Notes: generated by a model not told the origin, from the letters alone. Positions 1 to 8,509 are shown, numbered from the stretch's first letter. The stretch: DNA of 64,000 bases from Agrococcus lahaulensis DSM 17612 (GCF_000425105.1 NZ_KE384303.1:186001-250000); one strand, 5' to 3'. Translations and numbers: made by a program.

Positions 1-993
1 ATCCGCGCGGCAGAGGTGACGCGCACGCGGAAGGGTGCCGCCCTCTCGCGCTACCACTCGATCGGCCTCCCGCCCGGCGCCGTCGTGCGCGGCGAGGTGG
101 TCGAGCCCCACATCGTGACGAGCGCCCTGCGCGAACTGTGGAAGCGCGGCCGGTTCTCGAGCAGGCGGGTCGTGCTCGGCGTCGGCAACGACCGCGTGCT
201 GGCGCGCGAGCTGACGGTGCCGGCCGCGCCGCTGCCGATGATCCGCGAGTCGCTGCCCTTCCAGGTGCAGGACCTGCTGCCGGTGCCGATATCGGAGGCG
301 ATCCTCGACTTCTACCCGATCGGCGACGCCGGGCAGGGGCAGGTGCACGGCCTGCTCGTCGCGGCCGTCAAGGAGGGCGTGCTCTCGACGATCGAGGCCG
401 CGCGGCGCGCGAAGCTCGAGACCGTCGCGGTCGACTTCGTGCCGTTCGCGCTCACGCGGGCACTGCCTCAGCGCCTCGACGACGCCGAGGCGATCGCGGT
501 CGTCGACGTCGGCGCCCACACGACCACCGTCGTCATCTCTCGCGGGGGTGTGCCGCACTTCGTGCGCATCATCCCGACGGGCGGCGACGAGGTGACGCAG
601 ACCCTTCACTCCCGCCTGCAGCTCGAGCGGCCCGTCGCCGAAGACGCGAAGCGCGCGCTCGGGCTCGGCATGCAGGGCTTCACGCCGCACGACCAGCCCT
701 TGATCGAGGCGATCCGCGAGGTGACCGGTGAGCTCGTGACGGGCGTGCGCAACACCGTCTCCTACTTCGCGAGCGCACGGCCCGACCTGCCCGTGCGCCG
801 CGTCGTGCTCACCGGCGACGGCGCGAGCCTCGGAGGCTTCTCGGCGGCGCTCGGGGAGGTCATGCGCATGCCGATCGACTGGGGCGACCCGCTCGCGTCG
901 ATCGCGGTGCGGGAGCGGGACCGGCCGCGCACGAGCGCGGAGGCGAACCGGGCGGCCGTCGCGCTCGGGCTGGCGATGCGGAGCGCAGCATGA
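1..993 (+). CDS. pilM: Type IV pilus assembly ATPase-fold protein PilM (5' partial)
   Basis: The reading frame is open to the window edge, so the true start lies upstream; the usual N-terminal motif (GxDIGS) is missing. The visible part has the actin-like (ASKHA) layout of PilM: a segment around 240-300 (ESLPFQVQDLLPVP) typical of PilM, a second phosphate-binding stretch AIAVVDVGAHTTTVV near 490-540, and an adenosine-type motif VVLTGDGASLGGF near 805-840. In the family, PilM is a cytoplasmic protein that binds the N-terminus of PilN and links the inner-membrane PilN/PilO complex to the pilus motor. It overlaps pilN by 4 bp (ATGA), so the genes are translationally coupled. Calling it PilM rather than another ASKHA protein rests on the following pilN- and pilO-like genes. 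Confidence 0.85.
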   Translation: MRAAEVTRTRKGAALSRYHSIGLPPGAVVRGEVVEPHIVTSALRELWKRGRFSSRRVVLGVGNDRVLARELTVPAAPLPMIRESLPFQVQDLLPVPISEAILDFYPIGDAGQGQVHGLLVAAVKEGVLSTIEAARRAKLETVAVDFVPFALTRALPQRLDDAEAIAVVDVGAHTTTVVISRGGVPHFVRIIPTGGDEVTQTLHSRLQLERPVAEDAKRALGLGMQGFTPHDQPLIEAIREVTGELVTGVRNTVSYFASARPDLPVRRVVLTGDGASLGGFSAALGEVMRMPIDWGDPLASIAVRERDRPRTSAEANRAAVALGLAMRSAA

Positions 994-1733
994 AGGTCTT
1001 CGGGATCACGGTCGGCCGGGGCGGCGACGCGCCGCCGCTCATGCTCGGCGCCCAACCGGTCGTCAACCTGCTGCCGCCCGAGGTGCTCGCAGCCCGCAGG
1101 AGCCGCGCAGTGCGGCGCGTCGTGGTGGCGGCAGCCGTCGTGCTCGTCGTCGGCGCCGGCGGCGGTGCGGCTGCCGCCCGGGTGCAGGCGATCGCCGCCG
1201 AGGTCGAGCTCGCGGGCGCGCAGGCCCGCACGGCCGCGCTCATCGCCCAGCAGGGCGAGTTCGGCGACGTGCTCGCCGTCGAGGCCGAGATCGCCGAACG
1301 GGTCGCGGCCCGCCACGTCGTCACGAGCACCGAGATCGAGTGGCGGTCGATGATCGACGCCTTCCTCGCGACGCTCCCGCCCGACGCGACGCTCACGAGC
1401 GTCGCCGCGGAGGGCAGCTCGCCCATGGCGCTGCACGCGCAGCCGATCGCGCCCCTGCAGGGCGCCCGAGTCGCGACGCTGACCTTCACGGTCGAGAGCG
1501 ATGCGCGGCTGCCGCAGGTGCTCGACGCGCTCGCGACGCTGCCCGGGTTCGTCGACGCGCAGGTGCCGGTGGTGACCGCCCTCGAGACCGGGAGAACCGA
1601 GACGATCTTCGTGCTCCACGTGGGCGAGGAGGCGTACGCCAACCGCTTCCCGCCCGAGGCGGAGGCGGGCGCCGAGGCGAGCGAGGATGCATCGACAGAT
1701 GCCGACGCTGGCGCTGAGGACGACGAGGGATGA
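990..1733 (+). CDS. pilN: Type IV pilus inner-membrane protein PilN-like
   Basis: A 247-residue bitopic membrane protein. A short cytoplasmic N-terminus contains the PilN-type peptide PVVNLLPPEV (about residues 27-36), the segment known in the family to bind PilM. One transmembrane helix follows at about 46-66, then an Ala/Glu-rich coiled coil (70-110) and a ferredoxin-like periplasmic-type domain. The C-terminal 30 residues are an acidic Ala/Glu/Asp tail. Start ATG overlaps the pilM stop and the gene overlaps pilO by 4 bp. It should work with PilM and PilO as the alignment complex of the pilus machine. Identification is from topology, the NLLP motif and context. Confidence 0.8.
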   Translation: MKVFGITVGRGGDAPPLMLGAQPVVNLLPPEVLAARRSRAVRRVVVAAAVVLVVGAGGGAAAARVQAIAAEVELAGAQARTAALIAQQGEFGDVLAVEAEIAERVAARHVVTSTEIEWRSMIDAFLATLPPDATLTSVAAEGSSPMALHAQPIAPLQGARVATLTFTVESDARLPQVLDALATLPGFVDAQVPVVTALETGRTETIFVLHVGEEAYANRFPPEAEAGAEASEDASTDADAGAEDDEG

Positions 1734-2440
1734 ACGGCGCGGATCGGCTCTGGAGCCTCGGCGCGGGCGTGCTGGCCGCCGGCATCGCGGTCGGTGCGTG
1801 GTTCGGCGTGATCTCGCCCGACCTGCGCACCACCTCGACGGCCCGGGACGACCTCGCGATGGTGGAGCAGCAGAACGCCATCCACGAAGCACGGCTCGAG
1901 GCGCTCGAGCAGTCGGCCTCGCTCATGGACGAGTACCTCGCGACCCGCGACGAGCTCGCGCAGGGCATCCCGAGCGAGCTCGCGTACTCCGACTTCCTGC
2001 GCCAGCTCGACGCCTTCGCGGTCGAGGCGGGCGTCACGATCGACGCCGTCGCCTCGATCGACGCGGTGCCGTACGCCCCGCCGGTCGCGGACGAGTCAAC
2101 GGCGCCCGTCGTCGAGGACGCGGCGACCGGCGAGGAGGCGAGCGCCGGCGAGGTGGGCGGTGCCGCGCCCCCGCCCGCCGACTCGGGCGCCGCCCCGAGC
2201 GCGCCGGTGCCGTACAGCGACCCGCTCGTCACCGAGCAGAACCTCGCCGCCGTGCAGGTCACGGTCAGTGCCTCGGGGGAGGCCGCGCAGCTGCGCGACT
2301 TCCTGGAGCGCATGCAACTCGGCACGCGGCTCATCTCGATCACCGGCGCGAGCATCACCACCGAGACCGACGCCGAGTCGGGCAAGGCCGAGATCGTCGG
2401 CTATCTCTACGTGCTCCAGCCGGGCGCCAGCGCCCCCTGA
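1730..2440 (+). CDS. pilO: Type IV pilus inner-membrane protein PilO-like
   Basis: A 236-residue protein with one N-terminal transmembrane helix (about 8-28), a coiled coil (about 40-75) and a C-terminal ferredoxin-like domain (about 165-230, ending GYLYVLQPG). This is the architecture of PilO, which pairs with PilN. An Ala/Pro/Glu-rich linker (about 120-155) separates coiled coil and domain. Its start codon overlaps the pilN stop (ATGA). It closes the visible pilus operon; no pilin, PilB or PilC gene is in the window, and these would be expected upstream. Sequence conservation in PilO is low, so the call depends on context. Confidence 0.75.
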   Translation: MNGADRLWSLGAGVLAAGIAVGAWFGVISPDLRTTSTARDDLAMVEQQNAIHEARLEALEQSASLMDEYLATRDELAQGIPSELAYSDFLRQLDAFAVEAGVTIDAVASIDAVPYAPPVADESTAPVVEDAATGEEASAGEVGGAAPPPADSGAAPSAPVPYSDPLVTEQNLAAVQVTVSASGEAAQLRDFLERMQLGTRLISITGASITTETDAESGKAEIVGYLYVLQPGASAP

Positions 2441-2466
2441 CGCCCGCGCGCGACAGCGCGGTGTGG

Positions 2467-2472
2467 GAGAAT
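2467..2472 (+). promoter_or_regulatory. Putative -10 box (GAGAAT), leaderless type
   Basis: GAGAAT ends 7 nt before the ATG at 2480 and there is no Shine-Dalgarno sequence in between. It deviates from TAnnnT at the first base but sits at the same spacing as the other start-proximal hexamers in this window. No convincing -35 is visible. Confidence 0.4.
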
Positions 2473-2479
2473 CGGTGCA

Positions 2480-3271
2480 ATGCGCACCACCCACGCCACC
2501 TTCTCGATGTCGCTCGTGGGTGAGACCGACGTCACGCTCCTCGTGCTCCCCGCCGCGGCCTACGCATCCGAGGAGCGCATCGACGTCACCGTCGACGGAG
2601 CGCCCGTCGAATGGCGCATCCAACCGGCTCAGCACGACACCCGCGAGCTCGTCTTCACCGCACCCGCAGGGCAGCTCGAGGTCGAGATCCGATCGGCCGT
2701 CTCGGGGCTCGAGCGGCCGATCGAGGAGGGCGACCCGGCGCGCTACCTCGACGACTCGCGCTACGTCGAGGCGAGCGTGCTGCGCGGCTTCGTCGATGAG
2801 CGCTTCGGGCGCGCGAGCGGCCACGAGCAGATCGCCGCGATGCGCAACTGGATCGCGCGCGGCTTCACCTACTCGCCGTCGCTGTCCGACATCGACGACA
2901 CCGCGGTCGACACGATCCGCAAGAGCGGCGGCATGTGCCGCGACTACGCGCACGTCATGATCGGCCTCGCTCGCGCCGCCGGCATCCCCGCCCGCTACGT
3001 CGGCGTCTACGCCCCCGGCCTGCAGCCGCCCGACTTCCACGCCGTCGCGGAGGTGCTCATCGACGGGGAGTGGTTCGTCGTCGACCCCACCGGGCTCGCG
3101 CCGAGGCAGAGCCTCATCCGCATCGCGACGGGCGCGGATGCGCTCGAGACGGCCTGGGCGACGACGGCGCGGAACCCGATCACGCTGCACTCCGTGGCGG
3201 TGCGCGCGGAGGACGAGGCGCTCGAGGAGGGCGCCGTGGACGACCCGAAGGCGCTCGTCAGGATTCGCTGA
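2480..3271 (+). CDS. Transglutaminase-like cysteine protease-fold protein
   Basis: A 263-residue protein with no signal peptide. The N-terminal 90 residues form a beta-rich domain; a transglutaminase-like core follows with the full catalytic triad: Cys in GGMCRDYAH (about 155), His in PDFHAVAEV (about 189) and Asp in VVDPTGLA (about 204). Actinobacterial relatives are annotated transglutaminase-like or SgcJ/TGc domain proteins; the substrate is unknown. The last codons and the TGA stop fall inside the first copy of a 50-bp repeat (3267-3316). It faces a lipoprotein gene. It contrasts with the TgpA-like protein at 58891-61044, where the same Cys and His are lost. Confidence 0.8.
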   Translation: MRTTHATFSMSLVGETDVTLLVLPAAAYASEERIDVTVDGAPVEWRIQPAQHDTRELVFTAPAGQLEVEIRSAVSGLERPIEEGDPARYLDDSRYVEASVLRGFVDERFGRASGHEQIAAMRNWIARGFTYSPSLSDIDDTAVDTIRKSGGMCRDYAHVMIGLARAAGIPARYVGVYAPGLQPPDFHAVAEVLIDGEWFVVDPTGLAPRQSLIRIATGADALETAWATTARNPITLHSVAVRAEDEALEEGAVDDPKALVRIR

Positions 3272-3316
3272 CGGGTCTCGATGCGCCCGCTGCGCGGGCT
3301 ACTCGACCAACGGAGG
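3267..3316. repeat. 50-bp 3'-end repeat, copy 1 (REP-like hairpin)
   Basis: Copy 1 of a direct repeat, differing from copy 2 (3334-3383) at one base. It contains a perfect hairpin, GCCCGC-TGC-GCGGGC (3285-3299), flanked by TCGA words that can extend the stem. It overlaps the TGA stop of the upstream transglutaminase-like gene. Lying between convergent genes, it could act as a transcription terminator. Confidence 0.85.
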
Positions 3317-3333
3317 GTCGGTCGTCGGGATCA

Positions 3334-3383
3334 GCTGACGGGTCTCGATACGCCCGCTGCGCGGGCTACTCGACCAACGGAGG
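3334..3383. repeat. 50-bp 3'-end repeat, copy 2 (REP-like hairpin)
   Basis: Second copy of the repeat at 3267-3316, 17 bp downstream in the same orientation, with the same GC hairpin (3352-3366). It ends 4 bp before the stop codon of the convergent lipoprotein gene. The same style of repeat occurs at gene ends in other Microbacteriaceae (recollection, not checked). Confidence 0.85.
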
Positions 3384-3387
3384 AGCT

Positions 3388-3975
3388 TCAGCCCAGGTTG
3401 GCGATCACCTGGTCGAGCACCTCGCGCGCGTCCTGCTCGCTCGCGAAGTACTGCGAGGCGACGCTCACGATCGTGCCGCCCGAGGGCGCCGTCGCGACGC
3501 CGAGGTCGCCGACCGTCTCGAAGGCCGGCGCCTGGAAGCCGTCGGCCTGCTGCAGCACGCCCACGACGAGCCGGTCGCCGCCCGTCACGTGCTGGTATGC
3601 GCACACGGTGCCGCCCGCATCCACGATGTCCGAGATCGCGCCGGGCAGCGTGCCGGCGTCGCTCGACGGGGCGAAGTTCGGGTTGAACGCGTAGAGCTGG
3701 TCGGCCGTGTAGACCTGCGAGCACGGCACGTCGCCCGCGACCGGCGGCGTCGTCGGCAGCGCGGAGCCGGTCGGCGCGGGCGTCGGCTCGGGGCTCTCGA
3801 CGGGCGTCGTCGCCGAGGGCGAGGGCGTCGCGGTCGGCGAGCTCGAGGCCGTCGGCGTCGGCGACTCGCTCGGCGCGAGCACGCCCGGCTCGCACCCCGT
3901 CAGCGCGAGCGCGGTCGCCGAGGCGATGATCGCGGCGGGCAGGAGACGGCGGATGCGCTGGGTACGGCTCGGCAT
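3388..3975 (-). CDS. Putative lipoprotein, unknown function
   Basis: A 195-residue protein with a lipoprotein signal: basic N-terminus, hydrophobic stretch and lipobox ALTGC with the lipidated Cys at residue 28. A Ser/Thr/Pro-rich tether (about 34-75) follows, then a roughly 120-residue domain with two Cys (PCSQVY near 83 and TVCAY near 121) that could form a disulfide. The layout (lipobox, STP linker, small Cys-containing domain) resembles DUF3558-type actinobacterial lipoproteins, but I cannot assign a family. It is divergent from argS, and its promoter hexamer lies 6 nt before the ATG. Confidence 0.75.
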   Translation of the reverse strand: MPSRTQRIRRLLPAAIIASATALALTGCEPGVLAPSESPTPTASSSPTATPSPSATTPVESPEPTPAPTGSALPTTPPVAGDVPCSQVYTADQLYAFNPNFAPSSDAGTLPGAISDIVDAGGTVCAYQHVTGGDRLVVGVLQQADGFQAPAFETVGDLGVATAPSGGTIVSVASQYFASEQDAREVLDQVIANLG

Positions 3976-3981
3976 GCTGTC

Positions 3982-3987
3982 AGACTA
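3982..3987 (-). promoter_or_regulatory. -10 box TAGTCT of the lipoprotein gene
   Basis: On the minus strand TAGTCT ends 6 nt before the ATG (3975), with no ribosome binding site between. This predicts a transcript starting at or next to the start codon. Confidence 0.6.
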
Positions 3988-4025
3988 CGGGCGCTCCGGG
4001 GCCCGGGCGGTCGAGGCGCGCGCAG

Positions 4026-4031
4026 TACCCT
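4026..4031 (+). promoter_or_regulatory. -10 box TACCCT of argS
   Basis: TACCCT ends 6 nt before the argS ATG at 4038. The divergent lipoprotein promoter is 38 bp away, so both promoters share a 62-bp intergenic region. Confidence 0.6.
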
Positions 4032-4037
4032 AGAGGG

Positions 4038-5696
4038 ATGCAGCCCTCCTCGCTCTCGTCCGCCGTGCTCGCCGCCGTCCAGGGCGCCGTGGGCCGACGA
4101 ACGGCCGAGGTCGAGGTGCGCGAGGCCGACATCGTGCTCGAGCGCCCCCGCAACCGCGACCACGGCGACTGGGCGACCAACGCCGCGATGCGCTTCGCGA
4201 AGCGCGTCGGCACCTCGCCGCGCGAGCTCGCCGACGAGGTCGCGGCCGAGCTCGCGACCATCGACGGCATCGCGAAGGCCGAGGTCGCCGGCCCCGGCTT
4301 CATCAACCTCACGCTCGCCGCCGGCGCCGCGGGCGAGCTCGCCCGCACGATCGTCGAGGCGGGCGACGCCTACGGCTCGGGCGACGCGCTCAAGGACGTG
4401 AAGATCAACCTCGAGTTCGTCTCGGCGAACCCGACCGGACCCATCCACATGGGCGGCACGCGCTGGGCCGCCGTCGGCGATAGCCTCGGCCGCGTGCTCG
4501 AGCGCCAGGGCGCGCTCGTCACTCGCGAGTACTACTTCAACGACCACGGCGCGCAGATCGACCGCTTCGCCAAGAGCCTCGTCGCCGCCTTCCGCGGCGA
4601 GCCGACGCCCGAGGACGGCTACGGCGGCGCCTACATCGCCGAGATCGCGAAGCGCGTCGACGACGGCTACGACGGCGACCTGCTCGACCTCGATGACGCC
4701 GCGCTGCAGGAGACGTTCCGCGAGCGCGGCGTGCAGCTCATGTTCGACGAGATCAAGCGCGACCTGCACGACTTCGGCGTCGACTTCGACGTCTTCTTCC
4801 ACGAGCACCAGGTGCAGTCCGACGGCTCGGTGCAGCGCGCGATCGAGGTGCTGCGCGAGCGCGGCCACGTCTTCGAGGAGGACGGCGCGCTCTGGCTGCG
4901 CACGACGACCTTCGGCGACGACCGCGACCGCGTCATCGTGCGCTCGAACGGCGCCCCCGCCTACTTCTCGGGCGACCTCGGCTACTACCAGAACAAGCGC
5001 GAGCGCGGCTTCGAGCAGAACATCATCATGCTCGGCGCCGACCACCACGGCTACGTCGGCCGCATGATGGCGATGTGCGCCGCATTCGGCGACACCCCGC
5101 ACGAGCACCTCGAGATCCTCATCGGCCAGATGGTCAACCTGCTGCGCGATGGCAAGCCGGTGCGCATGTCGAAGCGCGCGGGCACCGTCGTGACGATGGA
5201 GGACCTGGTGGATGCGGTGGGTGTCGACGCCGCTCGATACGCCCTGGTGCGCTCGAGTGCAGACACGCCGCTCGACATCGACCTCGAGCTGCTGACGCAG
5301 CGCACGAACGACAACCCCGTGTACTACGTGCAGTACGCGCACGCCCGGATGTCGGCGGTCGCGCGGAACGCGGTCGCGGCGGGCGTCGACCGCTCGGAGT
5401 TCCAGCCGGAGCTGCTCTCGCACGAGACGGAGTCGGCGCTGCTCGGCGCGCTCGCGGACTTCCCGCGCGTGCTCGCGCAGGCCGCGGAGCTGCGCGAGCC
5501 GCACCGCGTCGCGCGCTTCGCGGAGGAGCTCGCTGGGCTCTACCACCGCTGGTACGACGCGACGCGCGTCGCGCCGCAGGGCGACGAGGAGGTCACGGCG
5601 CTGCACCGCACCCGCCTGTGGCTCAACGACGCCGCCGGGCAGGTGCTGCGGACGGCGCTCGCGACGGTCGGGGTGTCGGCGCCGGAGCGGATGTAG
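4038..5696 (+). CDS. argS: Arginyl-tRNA synthetase
   Basis: A 552-residue class I aminoacyl-tRNA synthetase that charges tRNA-Arg. The N-terminal additional domain spans about 1-110. The HIGH-type motif is [10 protein letters not shown] (about 131-140), and the KMSKS loop appears as VRMSKRAGT near 375-382, as usual for ArgRS. The C-terminal DALR anticodon-binding domain ends with GVSAPERM, a common ArgRS ending. Length is normal for bacterial ArgRS. It heads the conserved argS-lysA-hom-thr-rho order, here interrupted by two minus-strand genes and repeats. The start is supported by the 6-nt spacing from TACCCT. Confidence 0.97.
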   Translation: MQPSSLSSAVLAAVQGAVGRRTAEVEVREADIVLERPRNRDHGDWATNAAMRFAKRVGTSPRELADEVAAELATIDGIAKAEVAGPGFINLTLAAGAAGELARTIVEAGDAYGSGDALKDVKINLEFVSANPTGPIHMGGTRWAAVGDSLGRVLERQGALVTREYYFNDHGAQIDRFAKSLVAAFRGEPTPEDGYGGAYIAEIAKRVDDGYDGDLLDLDDAALQETFRERGVQLMFDEIKRDLHDFGVDFDVFFHEHQVQSDGSVQRAIEVLRERGHVFEEDGALWLRTTTFGDDRDRVIVRSNGAPAYFSGDLGYYQNKRERGFEQNIIMLGADHHGYVGRMMAMCAAFGDTPHEHLEILIGQMVNLLRDGKPVRMSKRAGTVVTMEDLVDAVGVDAARYALVRSSADTPLDIDLELLTQRTNDNPVYYVQYAHARMSAVARNAVAAGVDRSEFQPELLSHETESALLGALADFPRVLAQAAELREPHRVARFAEELAGLYHRWYDATRVAPQGDEEVTALHRTRLWLNDAAGQVLRTALATVGVSAPERM

Positions 5697-5730
5697 CGAC
5701 CACCGCTCGAAGCGGAGCTCTCGCTGCGGT

Positions 5731-5781
5731 CGGTTTCGACACGCTGAGCGCCTTCGGCGCGCAGCGGCTCAACCAGCGGAG
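5731..5781 (+). repeat. TTCGACACGC-type REP-like repeat, copy A
   Basis: A 51-bp unit beginning CGGTTTCGACACGCTGAGCG and ending CAACCAGCGGAG, with an imperfect inner palindrome around CGCCTTCGGCG. It is the first of three related units in the argS / FAD-oxidoreductase convergent gap. Confidence 0.8.
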
Positions 5782-5788
5782 GGGCCCA

Positions 5789-5838
5789 CTCCGGTCGCTG
5801 AGCCGGTCCGCGCGCCCAGCGCGCTGACCGTGTCGAAG
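5789..5838 (-). repeat. TTCGACACGC-type repeat, copy B (inverted)
   Basis: Reverse complement reads CTTCGACACGGTCAGCGCGC and continues with GGCTCAGCGACC. It is a diverged copy in opposite orientation to A and C, closest to the unit at 8510-8561. The A-B-C array fills most of the 198-bp gap. Confidence 0.7.
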
Positions 5839-5857
5839 CGGGGCTGCTGCCGAGCTC

Positions 5858-5907
5858 GGTTGCGACACGCTGAGCGCCTTCGGCGCGCAGCGGCTCAACC
5901 CGCGGAG
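5858..5907 (+). repeat. TTCGACACGC-type repeat, copy C
   Basis: Near-identical to copy A (GTTGCGACACGC for GTTTCGACACGC). It overlaps the 3' end of the minus-strand FAD-oxidoreductase gene and supplies its TGA stop (5895-5897) and last codons. Confidence 0.8.
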
Positions 5908-7610
5908 GCGAGTGACCCGAGGTGGCGGTGCACGTACGAGATGACGACCGCGCCCTCGCCCGCCGCGTTCGCGACCCGCCGCACCGAGCCGCGCCGCACG
6001 TCGCCGACGGCGTAGAGGCCCGGCAGCGACGACTCGAGCGGCGCGGGATCGGTCGCGGGGTCGCCGAGCCACGCGCGCCGCCCGCCCTCCTCGAGCACCG
6101 CGAGCCCGGTGATGATCGAGCGCCAGCGATCGCGCAGCACCTCGGGCGGCAACCAGTCGGTGTGCGGGCGCGCGCCGATCGTGATGAAGAGCGCATCGGC
6201 GCGCTGCTCGAAGCGCTCGCCGCTCGTCGTCCGCTCGAGCACGACGCGGTCGAGCCGGTCGGCGCCCGTGCTCCCGACCGCGTCGACGACCGACGCGCCG
6301 GTGATGAGGCCCACGCCCGCGGCGAGCAGCTGGTCGACGAGGTACTGCGACATGCTCGCCGCGAGCTCCTCGCCCCGCACGACGAGCGACACCGAGCGCG
6401 CGTAGCGGGCGAGGTGCAGCGCCGCCTGGCCCGCCGAGTTCCCGCCGCCGACGACGAGCACGTCGCGCCCCGACTGCGCCCGCGCCTCGACCGCCGTCAC
6501 GCCGTAGAACACCGAGGCGCCGACGAAGGGTCGCAGGCTGGGCACCGCGAGCCGACGGTACGTCACGCCCGTCGCGACGACGACGGCGCGCGCCCGGGCG
6601 ACATCGCCCGGCGCGACGTCGAGCTCGAAGACGCCGTCGACCGCGCGCACGCCGACCACGCGACGGGTGTGGCCGAAGCGCGCGCCGAACACCCACGCCT
6701 GCTGGTAGGCGCGCTGCGCGAGCTCGGCGCCCGACACCCCGCGCGAGAACCCCAGGTAGTTGCGGATGAGCGAGCTCGACCCCGCTTGCCCGCCGATCGA
6801 CTCCGCCTCGAGCACGAGCGTGTCGAGCCCCTCGGACGCGGCGAACACAGCAGCGCCGAGCCCGCCGGGTCCCGCCCCGACGATCGCGACGGCGACCGTC
6901 TCCTCCGGCAGCGTCGTCGTGAGCCCGTAGGCGCGCGCGAGCGCGGCGTCGTCCGGGTCGGAGAGGATGCGTCCGTCGGCGGTGCGCACGAGCGGCACGC
7001 CCGCGTACCGCACGCCCGCCTGCTCGAGCAGCGCCGACGCATCCGGAGAGGACGGATCGAGCTGCTCGGTCGGCACGCCGCCCCGCTCGAGCCGCGTCTG
7101 CAGCGTGTGGGTGCGCGCCTGCGCCGCCTCGCCGATCACCGTGAAGCCGCGATGCCGCTTGCCGGCAGCGCCCTCCCAGTCGCGCAGCAGGTCGGTCACG
7201 GCGCGGTGGAACGACTCGTCGGGGGAGTGCAGCGGGCGCACGACGTAGTAGTCGATCTGCAGGTGCTGCATGAGCTGCAGCACGGCGTCGGCGGTCGCGC
7301 GATCCGACCACGCGCCCCACTCGATCACGAGCCCTCGCCGCGCGTCGCGGAACGCCTGCCGCGCGACCGCGAACACGCTCCCGCGCCCCTCGAGCGGCGC
7401 CGCGTCGTCGGCGAGCACGAGCGCGAGGTCGCCGCCCTCCTCGCGCAGCGCGTCGATCGCGGCGACGCCGGCGGCCGCGCCGTCGGCCTCGAGCACGCGG
7501 TAGTCGAGCGCGTAGCGGCGCCGGAGCGGCTCGAGCAGCGAGCCCCGCACGGCGTCGTCAGCCGAGACGACGAGGATCGCGGGCGCATCCGCCGCCTCGA
7601 GCGCCGTCAC
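5895..7610 (-). CDS. Pseudo-receiver / thioredoxin-reductase-like FAD oxidoreductase fusion
   Basis: A 571-residue fusion. Residues 1-135 resemble a response-regulator receiver (acidic pair SADD near 15, LVLADD near 62), but the conserved Lys-Pro is VRP. A short thioredoxin-like segment (about 150-225) follows. From about 235 there is a thioredoxin-reductase fold: FAD motif VGAGPGGLG, NADPH motif VVGGGNSAG, and C-terminal GLYAVGDVR. The redox-active CxxC of true thioredoxin reductase is absent (FYGVTAVEA in its place), so disulfide reduction by that centre is unlikely. The GTG start at 7610 is chosen for the strong AGGAGG 4 bp upstream. Relatives are annotated fused response regulator/thioredoxin-disulfide reductase. 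Confidence 0.85.
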   Translation of the reverse strand: MTALEAADAPAILVVSADDAVRGSLLEPLRRRYALDYRVLEADGAAAGVAAIDALREEGGDLALVLADDAAPLEGRGSVFAVARQAFRDARRGLVIEWGAWSDRATADAVLQLMQHLQIDYYVVRPLHSPDESFHRAVTDLLRDWEGAAGKRHRGFTVIGEAAQARTHTLQTRLERGGVPTEQLDPSSPDASALLEQAGVRYAGVPLVRTADGRILSDPDDAALARAYGLTTTLPEETVAVAIVGAGPGGLGAAVFAASEGLDTLVLEAESIGGQAGSSSLIRNYLGFSRGVSGAELAQRAYQQAWVFGARFGHTRRVVGVRAVDGVFELDVAPGDVARARAVVVATGVTYRRLAVPSLRPFVGASVFYGVTAVEARAQSGRDVLVVGGGNSAGQAALHLARYARSVSLVVRGEELAASMSQYLVDQLLAAGVGLITGASVVDAVGSTGADRLDRVVLERTTSGERFEQRADALFITIGARPHTDWLPPEVLRDRWRSIITGLAVLEEGGRRAWLGDPATDPAPLESSLPGLYAVGDVRRGSVRRVANAAGEGAVVISYVHRHLGSLASAG

Positions 7611-7620
7611 GTCGCCTCCT
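7611..7620 (-). promoter_or_regulatory. Shine-Dalgarno sequence fixing the oxidoreductase start
   Basis: On the minus strand AGGAGGCGAC directly precedes GTG (7610-7608). The open frame extends far upstream, so this site decides the start. It is one of few genes here with a strong SD and no start-proximal -10. Confidence 0.75.
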
Positions 7621-7708
7621 CGCCGCTGGGAGCGACGGCTCCGCCGCCGCGCGGCGAGCATACGGCGGGGCTCGGGCTCGCGACAGGGGCCGATTCTGCG
7701 CCGGCGCC

Positions 7709-8374
7709 TCAGCGCTGCCGCTGCACCGCCGGCCGGTACGCCGAGACGCTCGGCTCGCCCGGCACCCAGAAGCGCCAAGGGTAGGCGGATGCGTCCCCAC
7801 CCGGTCCGCTGACCCCCACGCGAGGCCCGGTGCGGTACGGCGGCGGCACCTCGGCGGGCGCGAACGACCACGTCGCCGCCTCGACGCCGTCGGGGCCGGT
7901 CACGCCGTCGCCGAGCTCCGCGTCGCCGAGCGCCGCGCCGTCGTCGACGAGCGTCGCGCCGAGCGCTTGCGCGACGTTGCCCGGTCCCCGCGCGAGCTCC
8001 CCGGTCGGCTTCGTGCGACGCCGCGCCGAGCGCCGCTCGAGCGCGAGCGCGTGCCCCTCGACGACCTCGCCCGCGCGCACGAGCACGCCCCAGCCGTAAC
8101 CCTCCGGCCCCGCGACGATGTTGACCGCGTGGTGCATGCCGTAGGTGAAGTAGCAGTAGACGCGGCCGCCCGGCCCGAACATCGTCGCGTTCCTCGCCGT
8201 CTTCCCGCGGAAGGTGTGCGCGCCCGGGTCGTCGCTGCCGCGGTAGGCCTCCGTCTCGGTGATCCGCACCGCGACCGCGCCCGACGCATCCGCCCGCCGC
8301 AGCACGCCGCCGAGCAGGAGCGGCGCGAGCTCGAGCGGGTCGCGCTCGAACCAGGTCGGGGGAGGCGTGGGCAC
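7709..8374 (-). CDS. mpg: DNA-3-methyladenine glycosylase (AAG/MPG family)
   Basis: A 221-residue base-excision repair enzyme that removes alkylated purines such as 3-methyladenine. Family signatures include ITETEAYRG with its catalytic Glu (about 42), HTFRGKTARNATMFG, YCYFTYGMHHAVNIV and the LARGPGNVAQALG segment. Length suits bacterial Mpg. The second GTG (8374) is preferred because TACGGT lies exactly 7 nt upstream; the GTG at 8383 would add three residues. It is monocistronic on the minus strand, downstream of a palindrome-rich gap. Confidence 0.92.
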   Translation of the reverse strand: MPTPPPTWFERDPLELAPLLLGGVLRRADASGAVAVRITETEAYRGSDDPGAHTFRGKTARNATMFGPGGRVYCYFTYGMHHAVNIVAGPEGYGWGVLVRAGEVVEGHALALERRSARRRTKPTGELARGPGNVAQALGATLVDDGAALGDAELGDGVTGPDGVEAATWSFAPAEVPPPYRTGPRVGVSGPGGDASAYPWRFWVPGEPSVSAYRPAVQRQR

Positions 8375-8381
8375 GATCGGC

Positions 8382-8387
8382 ACCGTA
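8382..8387 (-). promoter_or_regulatory. -10 box TACGGT of mpg
   Basis: Minus-strand TACGGT ends 7 nt before GTG 8374 and overlaps the alternative GTG at 8383, which argues for the downstream start. Confidence 0.5.
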
Positions 8388-8424
8388 GCGGGCGAGCCCG
8401 AGCGGTCGGTGGATGCGGCGGGTC

Positions 8425-8502
8425 ACGCAGGGAGTCGATGTCGCGGAGGGAGTCGGGAATCGACTCCTTGCGGGGCGGATGCCGGGAATCGACTCCCTGC
8501 GT
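8425..8502. repeat. 78-bp nested palindromic element 1
   Basis: Outer arms ACGCAGGGAGTCGAT (8425-8439) and ATCGACTCCCTGCGT (8488-8502) are a perfect 15-bp inverted repeat. Inside is a 7-bp hairpin GGAGTCG-GGAAT-CGACTCC (8449-8467). A GGAGTCG-like word thus occurs four times, two per orientation. It lies between divergent genes, so a terminator role is not obvious. Confidence 0.85.
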
Positions 8503-8509
8503 GGCCGTC

